A DNA stretch of 64,000 nt from an uncultured Bacillota bacterium. GTDB taxonomy: Bacteria > Bacillota > Clostridia > Christensenellales > UBA1242. Within the stretch, counting starts at the first letter, position 1. Every line of letters begins with the position of its first letter. A program made the translations under genes and the position numbers. Under the pieces are notes generated by a model that was not told the DNA's origin, did not search any database, and was given only the letters and a program-made list of their open reading frames with translations. Positions 43,378-52,066 of the stretch are shown one piece after another. Where the stretch lies: NCBI GenBank assembly GCA_900551705.1, contig URWY01000002.1, positions 1 through 64,000 of the forward strand. Direction: 5' to 3'.

Positions 43378-43989
43378 ATGAAAAAAGTATTAATTGCAAC
43401 CACAAATTATGGTAAATATCAAGTCTATAACGCCATTTTTAGCGAACTTGGCATCGAAACTTGCAACCTTAACGACTTAGATTTGTCAGCCAAAATTGAA
43501 GAAAACGGCGCAAATGAACTTGAAAACGCGGTTATCAAAGCCAAAGCATATCACGAATTAACCGGACTCCCTGTCTTGTCTAACGACAGCGGTCTAATCA
43601 TTAACAAATTTGCTTCAAAAGACCAGCCAAAGGAACTCGTCAGACGCTACAACGGCAAAGAACTCACCGACCAAGAACTTCTCAATGTCTACATAGAAAA
43701 ACTAACAAATGTTGGCGGCAAAAGCAAAGGACATTTCGTTGTTGCCCTTGCACTTATAGACGAAAACGGCAAACTTCACACAAAATTGTTTAACCCAAAG
43801 CGTTACTTCATTAATAAACCAAGCCTAGTAATGGTTTCAGGCATTCCTTTGTCTTCGCTTGCTTATGATAAACACACAAAAAAATATATGAGCGAAATGA
43901 CAGCCGAAGAAATGAACACCTACGAAGGTAAAGCAATGAAAGCACAAAAGAAATTTATACAAAAAGTGTTCAAAAAAACTGGGAATTAA
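43378..43989 (+). CDS. RdgB/HAM1-family non-canonical purine NTP pyrophosphatase
   Basis: Removes inosine and xanthosine triphosphates from the nucleotide pool. 203 residues. The family motifs ATTNYGKYQ (for TxNxxK) at the N-terminus and LSNDSGLIIN in the middle are present, but the C-terminal SHR-containing motif typical of RdgB is not obvious, so it is a divergent member. Predicted leaderless mRNA. A terminator overlaps the stop codon. Confidence 0.8.
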   Translation: MKKVLIATTNYGKYQVYNAIFSELGIETCNLNDLDLSAKIEENGANELENAVIKAKAYHELTGLPVLSNDSGLIINKFASKDQPKELVRRYNGKELTDQELLNVYIEKLTNVGGKSKGHFVVALALIDENGKLHTKLFNPKRYFINKPSLVMVSGIPLSSLAYDKHTKKYMSEMTAEEMNTYEGKAMKAQKKFIQKVFKKTGN

Positions 43990-44000
43990 TCCAGTTTTTT
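43975..44000. terminator. Bidirectional terminator at the rdgB-like stop
   Basis: AAAACTGG (43975-43982) and CCAGTTTT (43991-43998) around an eight-base loop that contains the stop codon. Confidence 0.8.
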
Positions 44001-45145
44001 TAAATATGCATCTTACTCATATCTGGAAGTCCATTGCCTTCAAGATTGCGGTTAAATGTTAGCGATTTGCAACTCGCAAGCAATTTGTACTTGACCATAT
44101 CCGGAGTTAATAAAGGATTTTTTTCAAAGATTAGCGCACATACTCCAGCTATCATTGGTGTTGCAACACTAGTTCCGCTTAGAACTGTGTAATTCTTTGA
44201 TGGCTCAATACTGCATGAGTTAATATTCACTGCTGGCGCAATTAAATCTGGCTTATATCGCCTTAGCGCAGGTCCGCGCGATGAGAAATTTGCAATTTCA
44301 AAAAAGTTTGTGTTAAATTCGTCATTGTCAAGTCTGTTGTCATTCATTCCGCCAACAGTTATTATCTTTGCACTCGTTCCTGGAGATTTGATTGTTTGAT
44401 ATTCAGGCCCGCTGTTCCCTGCCGCAGCAACAACCACAACACCCCTGTCCCAAAGTGCCTCTGCGCCTTTCATTATTGGGTCATTAATGCCAAGCGGTTC
44501 ACTGCCAAAACTCATGCAAACAACTTTAATATTATATTTTTTATAGTTGTCATATACCCATTGCATCGCTTCCAAAATTACAATCGCACTCGCTTCGCCG
44601 GCATTGTTCAATGCTTTTATTGAAATTATGTTGCTTTCAGGTGCAATACCTTTAAATTTCCCGCCACTCAAACAGCCATTACCGCTTCCTACACCCGCAA
44701 CAAATGTTCCGTGGCCGTTGTCATCGTATGGTGTTTTTCTATCATTAAACAAGTCTATAAATTTAATTATTCTGTTTTTACAAATTGTGAAATCTCCGTG
44801 CGGTTTAATTCCAGTGTCTATATAACAAATCGTCACGCCCTTACCTGTCAATTTTTCATCAATGTTAAGCACTTTTCGCGCCACATTCATCAGTGCCATA
44901 ACGCTCGACTGCTTGGTTATAAACTTCACCCAACTGCGATTACATAGGTCAATGATTTCACTCGGATTTGCCTCAATCGCCACTGCCTTTATAAATGGAA
45001 ATTCGGCAACAACTCGATGTTTGCCTTTAAAATATCGTTTTGCTGACACCAAATTTTCAACATAGGCAATGCAATTTATGTGCATATTATCACTCATTGC
45101 CATCACAGAAAATAAATCTTTGTCCAACTTGTTTAAATTTTTCAC
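44000..45145 (-). CDS. S8 (subtilisin-like) serine peptidase, apparently intracellular
   Basis: 381 residues with the full catalytic triad: Asp110 in YIDTGI, His145 in NGHGTFVAG and Ser near 324 in GTSVATPMIAG, plus the oxyanion Asn in AAAGNSG. Residues 1-95 look like an inhibitor-type prodomain. There is no signal peptide, as in Bacillus AprX-type proteases. The start is GTG (45143-45145) after GGGGGC. It lies ten bases after a small unknown gene on the same strand and probably shares its promoter. Confidence 0.9.
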   Translation of the reverse strand: MKNLNKLDKDLFSVMAMSDNMHINCIAYVENLVSAKRYFKGKHRVVAEFPFIKAVAIEANPSEIIDLCNRSWVKFITKQSSVMALMNVARKVLNIDEKLTGKGVTICYIDTGIKPHGDFTICKNRIIKFIDLFNDRKTPYDDNGHGTFVAGVGSGNGCLSGGKFKGIAPESNIISIKALNNAGEASAIVILEAMQWVYDNYKKYNIKVVCMSFGSEPLGINDPIMKGAEALWDRGVVVVAAAGNSGPEYQTIKSPGTSAKIITVGGMNDNRLDNDEFNTNFFEIANFSSRGPALRRYKPDLIAPAVNINSCSIEPSKNYTVLSGTSVATPMIAGVCALIFEKNPLLTPDMVKYKLLASCKSLTFNRNLEGNGLPDMSKMHI

Positions 45146-45155
45146 ATCGCCCCCG

Positions 45156-45449
45156 CTATTTTATTCTATTCAGTAAATTTTGAAGTGTTCGTTGTTGGTC
45201 AGGCGTGAGATAATCTTTCACCATTTCCACCGAAGATGAAATTTTGTTGAAATCAAATGTGCCGTTGGCCTTTGAAGATTGAACTTCACTAAGAAGTTTA
45301 TGCATCATTTCACCTTGACTCATCGATGAATATTCTTGAACTTTGCTCTTAACAAACTCTTCATTCATTGAATTTTTTTCGCTTTTAAGGCAACTTTTTT
45401 GCTCACATTTACCATTTTCTTCTGCAAAATCATAAAGATTTTTCGCCAT
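45156..45449 (-). CDS. Small hypothetical protein upstream of the subtilase
   Basis: 97 residues, start at the ATG 45447-45449 with AAGGAG. The N-terminus carries two cysteines (GKCEQKSC); the C-terminus is helical (SSSVEMVKDYLTPDQQRTLQ). No family recognised. Co-transcribed with the subtilase gene, so it could be a partner or substrate. Only 67 bases separate it from the divergent gene at 45517. Confidence 0.6.
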   Translation of the reverse strand: MAKNLYDFAEENGKCEQKSCLKSEKNSMNEEFVKSKVQEYSSMSQGEMMHKLLSEVQSSKANGTFDFNKISSSVEMVKDYLTPDQQRTLQNLLNRIK

Positions 45450-45516
45450 ACCCGCTCCTTTTTTAACTAAATTATTATATGCCGCATATATATTTATTGT
45501 TAGAAAGGGAGTAAAT

Positions 45517-45909
45517 TTGAATTTCAATAATTTATTTAATTCCAATAATTCACAATTTCAAGAAAATAGCGTTGACAAAAGTTCAAACGCTAATTTATCA
45601 CTCTATCCTGAGTGCCAAAATTGCGGTTATAACAATCAAAATAAACAATTCGAGCAAATTAACGAGACAAATCAAAATCAAGCTCAGAATGCAAATTTGA
45701 GCAGCATTTTACAATTATTAAGTCTGTTCAATGCAAAAAAAATGGACATGACCACTCTGCTTGCATCTCCACTTGGCAAAAAACTTGGCATAAATGAAAA
45801 TTTGGCATCAATGCTGTCGCTTTTAAACACTAAAAATCAATCAAAAACATTATCAAACACTCAGAAAGAGACATTGCCTAAAATAGACTCACTAGGACGC
45901 CTAAAATGA
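45517..45909 (+). CDS. Asn/Gln-rich hypothetical protein coupled to murG
   Basis: 130 residues. The start is TTG (45517-45519), supported by AAAGGGAG five bases upstream. The first 65 residues are very rich in Asn, Gln and Ser with a CxxC pair (PECQNCGYN), the second half is a helical segment (NLSSILQLLSLFNAKKMDM). The stop overlaps the murG ATG (ATGA), so translation is coupled. No family recognised. Confidence 0.6.
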   Translation: MNFNNLFNSNNSQFQENSVDKSSNANLSLYPECQNCGYNNQNKQFEQINETNQNQAQNANLSSILQLLSLFNAKKMDMTTLLASPLGKKLGINENLASMLSLLNTKNQSKTLSNTQKETLPKIDSLGRLK

Positions 45910-47003
45910 GCCAAAATTATAGTATACATTCAATAAAAGTCGCACAAACTACAAATATGAAAACAATAGTATTCACAGGTGGTGGCACCGCCGGTCATAT
46001 CATGCCAAATGTGGCGCTTTTCCCAGAAGCAAAAAAACATTTTGACAAAATCGCCTACATAGGTTCTTCTGGCATGGAAAAACAAATCATCGGCTCAGAG
46101 AAAGATGTAGATTTCTATGAAATAGATGCTGTCAAATTGGTAAGGAGTTTAACACTTAAAAATTTGGCAATTCCTTTCAAATTGCATAAATCAATAAGGC
46201 AAGCAAAAAAAATACTCAAAAAATTGCAACCAAATGTTGTATTTTCAAAGGGCGGATATGTATCATTGCCAACAGTTATCGCCGCAAAAAAACTAAAAAT
46301 TCCGGTAATAAGTCACGAATCAGATATGACAATGGGATTGGCGAACAAAATCATCTATCGCTATTCAGATAAAATGTTGACAACTTTTGAATGCACGGCG
46401 AAAGGTAAATCAAAATGCGTGTTTGTGGGGTCGCCTATCCGCGAAAAAGTCTTGAAAGGAAATAAGAATAACCTAAATTTACATTTTGGCAATAAACCAA
46501 ATATTCTGTTCTTCGGCGGTAGTCTTGGTGCAAAAAAAATCAATGACGCAGTGGAAAATGCCTTGCCAGAATTAACAAAAAAATACAACATCATTCATCT
46601 AACCGGCAAGGGTAAAAAAATTAATTTAAAAACAATTTATCCGAATTATTATCAACAAGAATATGCCAACAATATTGAAGACTTTTTTAATCTCGCCGAC
46701 TTAGTTGTTACTCGTGGGGGTGCGAATGCCCTATTTGAACTTTTAGCGATTCAAAAACCAATGTTAATTATACCATTACCAAAAGCTGAAAGTCGTGGCG
46801 ACCAACTTGACAATGCTAAATATTTTTCTGAAAAAGGCTACGCAAAAGTGCTGTATCAAGAAAACTTAACAACAAAAACTTTACTAAATGCACTTGACGA
46901 ACTTGAAAAAGATAAAGAAAAGATAAAAAAGGCAATGGAAAAAGCACCACAAAAAAACTCAAATCAAAAAATCATGGAAATAATAGCCAAAACAGCAAAA
47001 TAA
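45906..47003 (+). CDS. murG: MurG-like UDP-GlcNAc transferase
   Basis: Membrane-associated glycosyltransferase (GT28) that converts lipid I to lipid II. The N-terminal domain has VFTGGGTAGHIMPNVAL, the acceptor-side motifs VVFSKGGYVSLP and VISHESD, and the C-terminal UDP-sugar domain has FFGGSLGAKKIN and VVTRGGANALFEL. The first ATG (45906) overlaps the preceding stop; a Met at 45957 directly before TIVFTGGG matches the usual N-terminus but has no signal, so I keep the coupled start. The gene is away from any division/wall cluster. Usual length (about 350-365). Confidence 0.85.
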   Translation: MSQNYSIHSIKVAQTTNMKTIVFTGGGTAGHIMPNVALFPEAKKHFDKIAYIGSSGMEKQIIGSEKDVDFYEIDAVKLVRSLTLKNLAIPFKLHKSIRQAKKILKKLQPNVVFSKGGYVSLPTVIAAKKLKIPVISHESDMTMGLANKIIYRYSDKMLTTFECTAKGKSKCVFVGSPIREKVLKGNKNNLNLHFGNKPNILFFGGSLGAKKINDAVENALPELTKKYNIIHLTGKGKKINLKTIYPNYYQQEYANNIEDFFNLADLVVTRGGANALFELLAIQKPMLIIPLPKAESRGDQLDNAKYFSEKGYAKVLYQENLTTKTLLNALDELEKDKEKIKKAMEKAPQKNSNQKIMEIIAKTAK

Positions 47004-47030
47004 AAATGCTCAAAGTAATGAGCATTTTTT
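47003..47030 (+). terminator. Terminator of murG
   Basis: AAAATGCTC and GAGCATTTT pair around an eight-base loop, T-run follows. Confidence 0.85.
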
Positions 47031-47050
47031 ATTTTTCCTGGTTTTAAGAT

Positions 47051-49741
47051 TTATGCTATCGCGCCAGAATATTTGTAATATTTTCCGCTTGCATCAACAA
47101 TTCCGTTTTCATTATAAAGCGTGTCATCTACTTTTGTGAAGCCTAAACCTGTAATTGCTGTCGCATCTGCACTGTCAACATAAATTGTTGTTAACTTGCT
47201 GCAACCACTAAATGCACCATATTTAATTGTTGTAACGCTTGCAGGCAATACAATACTTTCCAAACTTGTGCAACCATTAAAACAAGAACTTGGTATTGAA
47301 GTAATATTTCCTTTAATAACCACTGATGTTAAACCACTGCAATTTCGGAATGCATAATCTCCAATGCTGGTCACGCTGTTTGGGATTGTGATTGTTGTTA
47401 AACCACTGCAACCAGAGAATGCACCATTTCCAATACTAGTTACGCTGTTTGGGATTGTGATTGTTGTTAAACCACTGCAACCAGAGAATGCCCAACCTCC
47501 AATGCTGGTTACGCTGTCTAGGATTGTGATTGTTGTTAAATTACTGCAATTTCCGAATGCGCCGTCTCCAATACTTGTTACGCTGTTTGGGATTGTGATT
47601 GATGTTAAACCTTTGCAAGAGTGGAATGCATAGTTTCCAATGCTGGTCACGCTACCATCAGTAGGAATAACACTATTTTTACAACCAATAATTAGAGTTT
47701 TGCTTGCTGTTTCAATCAAACAATTTCCTGCACTATGATAGTTTGCATTTCCTTCTGCAACTTTTATTTCTTCTAAAGCACTGCAATATAGGAATGCATT
47801 CGTTCCAATGCTGGTTACTTTGTCTGGGATTGTGATTGAGGTTAATCCGTTGCAACTTTCGAATGCATTCTTTCCAATGCTGGTTACGCTGTCTGGGATT
47901 GTGATGGATTTTAAACCGCAATTATAGAATACACGATTTCCAATACTGGTTACGCTGTCTGGGATTGTGATGGATTTTAAATCAGTGTAACTAGAGAATG
48001 CTCCATCTCCAATGCTGGTCACTGAAAGACCATTTAGTTTTGCAGGAATTTCATAAGTTGTACCTGCTGAAATATATCTTGACACACTTAATTCACCATT
48101 AGATTTTGCAAATATTGCTTTACTGTCTGTTGCTAAATATGGATTGTTTTCTGAAATTGTAATAGTAATGCTTGAAACATTAGTTGGCAACCAAGAAGCG
48201 TCATTTATTCCAGCGCCAATGCACATTGATGTTAAACCACTGCAATTTCCGAATGTCCATTGCCCACCAATGCTGGTTACACTGTCTGGTATTGTAATAG
48301 ATGTTAAAGCATCGCAACCTGTGAATGCATAATCTCCAATGCTGGTTACGCTGTTTGGGATTGTAATAGATGTTAAATCAGAGCAATTTTTGAATACTTG
48401 ATAAAGTTCAGTCACTGCATATTTATTTGAATCCTGACTAATGCCAATAAATTTTGGAATATTTACTATTGTTACACCATCGTTAGGAACAAATTTTCTG
48501 AGTTTTGCTGTGTAGGTGTTTGTATTTGCATAAGTTGAAGCGCTGAGAGTTGAAACACTATTTGTTGGAATTGATGAAAGTGTTACGGTATTTCCATTTG
48601 AATCTAACAGGTCAAAATACCATGTTCCTTGGTCGTCTGTGTATTGGTATTTGCCATAAGATGTGTTTGTTGAGTTTTGTGTTACGCCTGTAGGCAAGAA
48701 AACTTTAAGATTTGGTTCTGCAACCCTCCAAGCATTGTCTTTACCTGCGGTTTTGCCTGTTGTGTCTGCATTGATTAATAGATTTGTTGCTTCGGCAGCA
48801 CCATACCAAATTTTTGCACCTGTAGAAAAAGCATCTGATGCAATTATATATGTTATATTAGTGCTATTATTAAGTTTTAACCTTAAATTTGTGCAGCCTT
48901 CAAACGCTCTTGAACCAATTAATATTGTTTTCATAGCTGTTGGGTCACCTGAAATTGTGATTTCACCATCTTTTTTGCCTTCTGAGATGATGTCGTCAAT
49001 ATTAATTTCTGGTTTTTCTTCTGTTGTAACATCAACTTCAATTGGTTTAACAACTTCTGTTATTTTCCAACCTTCTGCTGCTGCGTCTGCATCGCCTTGG
49101 AGCGTTTCGAGTGTGAGATAAACTTCAATTTTGTTGATTGATGTTGTTCCGTCAACAAAACCGCCACCTTCTAGGTCGTTAGAACCTTTAAAGCCTTCAC
49201 CTTCAATGACAAACTTTGCATCTGTTGCAAACAAATCTACAAATGTTGTTGCTGTTTTTGCAAACTTGTTTAGAGTTGAACCTGTTGCGTAGTAAAAGTA
49301 GCCGTCACCGGACCCTACCCAGTTTGTGCCAAAGAAACTTGAACTCGTTTTTATTAACTTTGTTGCGTCAGCGAGTTCAACTGGCGTTTCTCCGTTGTAA
49401 AACTTATACGATAGTTTTACTCTTGCATAAAAGTTGACAGATTTCTCGTTCGCTCTTATGCCTGCTGCATTGACTGTAATCTCTTCACCTGGTTGGGCGT
49501 TTGTTTCGTCAAACAACAAAAATGTGGTTGTTGTTTCGCGCGTCCAAATGCCTTCGTCTGGTGTTTTGCCAAAACCTTTGTAGTCAATGATGATACCTTG
49601 ATCCATGCTCAATGTACCTGTGGCTTGACGCTTTGCTTGATAGAAAGCTCCAGTGATACCAATTGCGAGCGCCAGGCACAACAAAAGCGCTACTGCAATG
49701 ATTGCCACTTTTAGGCTTCTTGTTTTTGTTTTATTATTCAT
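47051..49741 (-). CDS. BspA-type leucine-rich-repeat surface protein
   Basis: About 896 residues. The start at the ATG 49739-49741 is set by AGGAG. An N-terminal signal or anchor (VAIIAVALLLCLALAIGITG) is followed by ATGTLSMDQGIIIDYKG, reminiscent of secreted TasA-like matrix proteins, then a beta-rich region to about 240, and from there a dozen or so 23-residue repeats of the LRR_5/BspA kind (ITIPNSVTSIGDYAF and variants) with two interruptions. No LPxTG or other C-terminal anchor. Such proteins mediate adhesion or protein binding. The repeats are nearly identical at DNA level, so copy number could vary by recombination. Confidence 0.85.
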   Translation of the reverse strand: MNNKTKTRSLKVAIIAVALLLCLALAIGITGAFYQAKRQATGTLSMDQGIIIDYKGFGKTPDEGIWTRETTTTFLLFDETNAQPGEEITVNAAGIRANEKSVNFYARVKLSYKFYNGETPVELADATKLIKTSSSFFGTNWVGSGDGYFYYATGSTLNKFAKTATTFVDLFATDAKFVIEGEGFKGSNDLEGGGFVDGTTSINKIEVYLTLETLQGDADAAAEGWKITEVVKPIEVDVTTEEKPEINIDDIISEGKKDGEITISGDPTAMKTILIGSRAFEGCTNLRLKLNNSTNITYIIASDAFSTGAKIWYGAAEATNLLINADTTGKTAGKDNAWRVAEPNLKVFLPTGVTQNSTNTSYGKYQYTDDQGTWYFDLLDSNGNTVTLSSIPTNSVSTLSASTYANTNTYTAKLRKFVPNDGVTIVNIPKFIGISQDSNKYAVTELYQVFKNCSDLTSITIPNSVTSIGDYAFTGCDALTSITIPDSVTSIGGQWTFGNCSGLTSMCIGAGINDASWLPTNVSSITITISENNPYLATDSKAIFAKSNGELSVSRYISAGTTYEIPAKLNGLSVTSIGDGAFSSYTDLKSITIPDSVTSIGNRVFYNCGLKSITIPDSVTSIGKNAFESCNGLTSITIPDKVTSIGTNAFLYCSALEEIKVAEGNANYHSAGNCLIETASKTLIIGCKNSVIPTDGSVTSIGNYAFHSCKGLTSITIPNSVTSIGDGAFGNCSNLTTITILDSVTSIGGWAFSGCSGLTTITIPNSVTSIGNGAFSGCSGLTTITIPNSVTSIGDYAFRNCSGLTSVVIKGNITSIPSSCFNGCTSLESIVLPASVTTIKYGAFSGCSKLTTIYVDSADATAITGLGFTKVDDTLYNENGIVDASGKYYKYSGAIA
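47330..48010. repeat. Tandem 69-base coding repeats in the LRR gene
   Basis: Units of 69 bases, each containing a variant of ACGCTGTTTGGGATTGTGAT, recur head to tail at about 47360-47640 and again at 47810-48010, and once more near 48270-48390. They encode the TIPxSVTSIG repeats and are similar enough for homologous recombination. Confidence 0.8.
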
Positions 49742-49893
49742 ACATTTCTCCTTTTGTATTTTCATTCATGGGAATTATAACACACCATTTGTGAAAACTA
49801 CAAACTTTTTTAACAATTTTTTTACGAATTTCCTTAGTAACAAGTAAAATGAAATTAGAAAACAAAATTATTATTCTCAAAGGTTAAGTTTTT

Positions 49894-50223
49894 ATGAGCG
49901 AATTTAAGAAAATCTTACTTGATTTAATGAAACTTAATAATATTTCCACTTTTGTTGAATTAAGCGCTTGCACAGGAATTCCAATTAGCACGATGTCGCA
50001 TTGGTTTAATGAAGATAAAATTCCAAGCGTTTCAAACTTAATTACTTTGTCCAAATTCTTTCAAGTTTCCATTGATAAATTGTTGGGTGTGGAAGAAATT
50101 AAAAGCGAGCAAGCGATAACAGAAGATAAGAAAATAGAAAGCGAGTTGTTTTACAAATTTAGAAAATTATCACAAAATGAAAAAAGACTAATAATCGCCT
50201 ATTTAGACGGATTATTAGCCTAA
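49894..50223 (+). CDS. XRE-family transcriptional regulator
   Basis: 109 residues with a Cro/CI-type HTH (TFVELSACTGIPISTMSHWF), a dimerisation-like segment and a C-terminal helix with LSQNEKRLIIAYLDGLL, an ending shared by many Clostridial XRE proteins. AAAGG lies ten bases before the ATG. Divergent from the LRR gene, which it may regulate; a single-gene unit. Confidence 0.8.
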   Translation: MSEFKKILLDLMKLNNISTFVELSACTGIPISTMSHWFNEDKIPSVSNLITLSKFFQVSIDKLLGVEEIKSEQAITEDKKIESELFYKFRKLSQNEKRLIIAYLDGLLA

Positions 50224-50271
50224 TTTAATTTGATTTTAATTAATCCATTATTTACTTGTTAATACGAACAT

Positions 50272-52065
50272 TTATGCAGTTTCTTCTGTGTATTTACTTG
50301 AAAATTGACTGTTATACAAATCTGCGTAGAAGCCGTTTGCTGCTAAAAGTTGTTTATGTTTACCCTTTTCAATAATGTTGCCGTCTTTCATAACCAAAAT
50401 TAAGTCGGCATTTTTTATTGTTGAAAGTCTATGAGCGATAACAAAACTTGTTCTATTTTTTGTCAATTTATCCATTGCTTTTTGTATTAATTCTTCCGTT
50501 CTGGTATCAACTGAACTTGTTGCTTCATCAAGGATTAACATTGGTGCATTTTGTATCATTGCCCTTGCAATTGTCATAAGTTGTTTTTGTCCCGCAGAAA
50601 TTGCTGTGTTATCATCAAGAACCATATCATAGCCATTTGGTAGTGTTCTAATAAAGTGGTCTACGCCGCATGCTTCGCAAGCCTTTACAATTTCTTCATC
50701 AGAAACATTTTCCTTGTTGAAAACCAAATTTTCTTTAATTGTTCCTTCAAACAACCATGTATCTTGCAAAACCATTCCAAAAAGGTTATGTATATTTTCA
50801 CGCGTCAAATCGCTGGAGGGAATACCATCAATAGTTATTTGTCCATCGTTTAATTCATAAAATCTCATAAGCAAGTTAACAAGTGTTGTTTTACCTGCAC
50901 CTGTTGGGCCAACAATTGCTATTTTTTGCCCTGCTTTCACTTTTGTGCTGAAATCTGGAATGATAATTTTATTTTCATCGTATCCAAATTTAACATTTTT
51001 AAATTCAATATTTCCTTTAACTTGGCTAGGCTCTAAAACAAGAGTTTTTGAACTTTCGTCAGATAATTCTTGCTCTTCTAAGAAAGAGAATACTCTTTCA
51101 CTTGCCGCCGCCCCAGATTGAATGTTTGTGAACGCTTGGGCGATTTGTGACAATGGTTGCGTGAACAAACGGATATAAATCATAAATGACACGATTGAGC
51201 CAATTCCGATTGTTCCGTTCATAACAAGAAGTGCACCAGAAATACACACTGCAACATAGCCGAAATTTCCGATAAATCCCATTAATGGTCCCATAAGTCC
51301 TGAGAAAAATTGAGATTTCCATGCATTTACATACAATTTTTTATTGATTTTTCCGAAACTTTTAATAGTTTCATCATTTGCGTTTGAAACTTTAACAATG
51401 TCATGTCCGGAATAAATTTCTTCAATATGTCCGTTTAATTCTGCTAATGAATTTTGTTGTGCATTAAAATATTTTTGCGATTTTGCCATGATAACTGCCA
51501 TAATAACAAAACCAACCAAAGTTGCTGCAATAGCGATAAATGCCATTATCCAGTTTGTGATAAACATCATAACAAGCGAGCCAATTAAAAGCGCTGAGGA
51601 ACTTATGATTGTAACAACGCTGTTGCTGATTGTATATCCTAATGTGTCAACATCGTTAACGATTGTGCTTAAAATTTCTCCATAAGTTGTTTTATCATAA
51701 TATTTGAATGGAATATTATTCATTTTTTTAGAAATATCTTGCCTTAATTCTTTGCTTAATTTATTTGAAACAACAACGGTGATGTAGTTTTGTAAATAGT
51801 TAAATAAGAAACCAGCCGAATAAAATGAAACCAAAATCAAGCCGATTTTTAATACAAAATCAAAATCAATTCCAATCATCATGTTGTTGGTTATATGATT
51901 TGTTAAATCTGACAAATAGTTAGGTCCTAAAATTATAAGCACAGTTCCAGCGACTGCTAAGAAGATTGCGCAAAAAATTAAAGGAAAATATTTTTTGCTA
52001 TATTTCATTAATTTGACAAGAGAGCCTTTAAAATCTTTTGCTTTTTCAGTCTTATGTTTTGGCAT
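50272..52065 (-). CDS. ABC exporter subunit, consensus-type half (BmrD-like)
   Basis: 597 residues: six-helix membrane domain and one nucleotide-binding domain with Walker A GPTGAGKTT, signature ISAGQKQ and Walker B LILDEATSSVD with the catalytic glutamate. The following helix-loop H motif is VIAHRLST. It pairs with the upstream gene, whose Walker B is degenerate, to form a heterodimeric multidrug/lipid exporter like BmrCD or LmrCD. One base separates the genes. Confidence 0.9.
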   Translation of the reverse strand: MPKHKTEKAKDFKGSLVKLMKYSKKYFPLIFCAIFLAVAGTVLIILGPNYLSDLTNHITNNMMIGIDFDFVLKIGLILVSFYSAGFLFNYLQNYITVVVSNKLSKELRQDISKKMNNIPFKYYDKTTYGEILSTIVNDVDTLGYTISNSVVTIISSSALLIGSLVMMFITNWIMAFIAIAATLVGFVIMAVIMAKSQKYFNAQQNSLAELNGHIEEIYSGHDIVKVSNANDETIKSFGKINKKLYVNAWKSQFFSGLMGPLMGFIGNFGYVAVCISGALLVMNGTIGIGSIVSFMIYIRLFTQPLSQIAQAFTNIQSGAAASERVFSFLEEQELSDESSKTLVLEPSQVKGNIEFKNVKFGYDENKIIIPDFSTKVKAGQKIAIVGPTGAGKTTLVNLLMRFYELNDGQITIDGIPSSDLTRENIHNLFGMVLQDTWLFEGTIKENLVFNKENVSDEEIVKACEACGVDHFIRTLPNGYDMVLDDNTAISAGQKQLMTIARAMIQNAPMLILDEATSSVDTRTEELIQKAMDKLTKNRTSFVIAHRLSTIKNADLILVMKDGNIIEKGKHKQLLAANGFYADLYNSQFSSKYTEETA

Positions 52066-52066
52066 A

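Noticed and set aside
45450..45516. A sporulation-type promoter from GCATATATA in the divergent gap
   Set aside because: The match is short, AT-rich and lacks a credible partner box; chance cannot be excluded.
47330..48400. CRISPR array or satellite suggested by regular spacing
   Set aside because: Repeats are in frame and encode LRR units; spacers are not unique and the repeats are not short palindromes.
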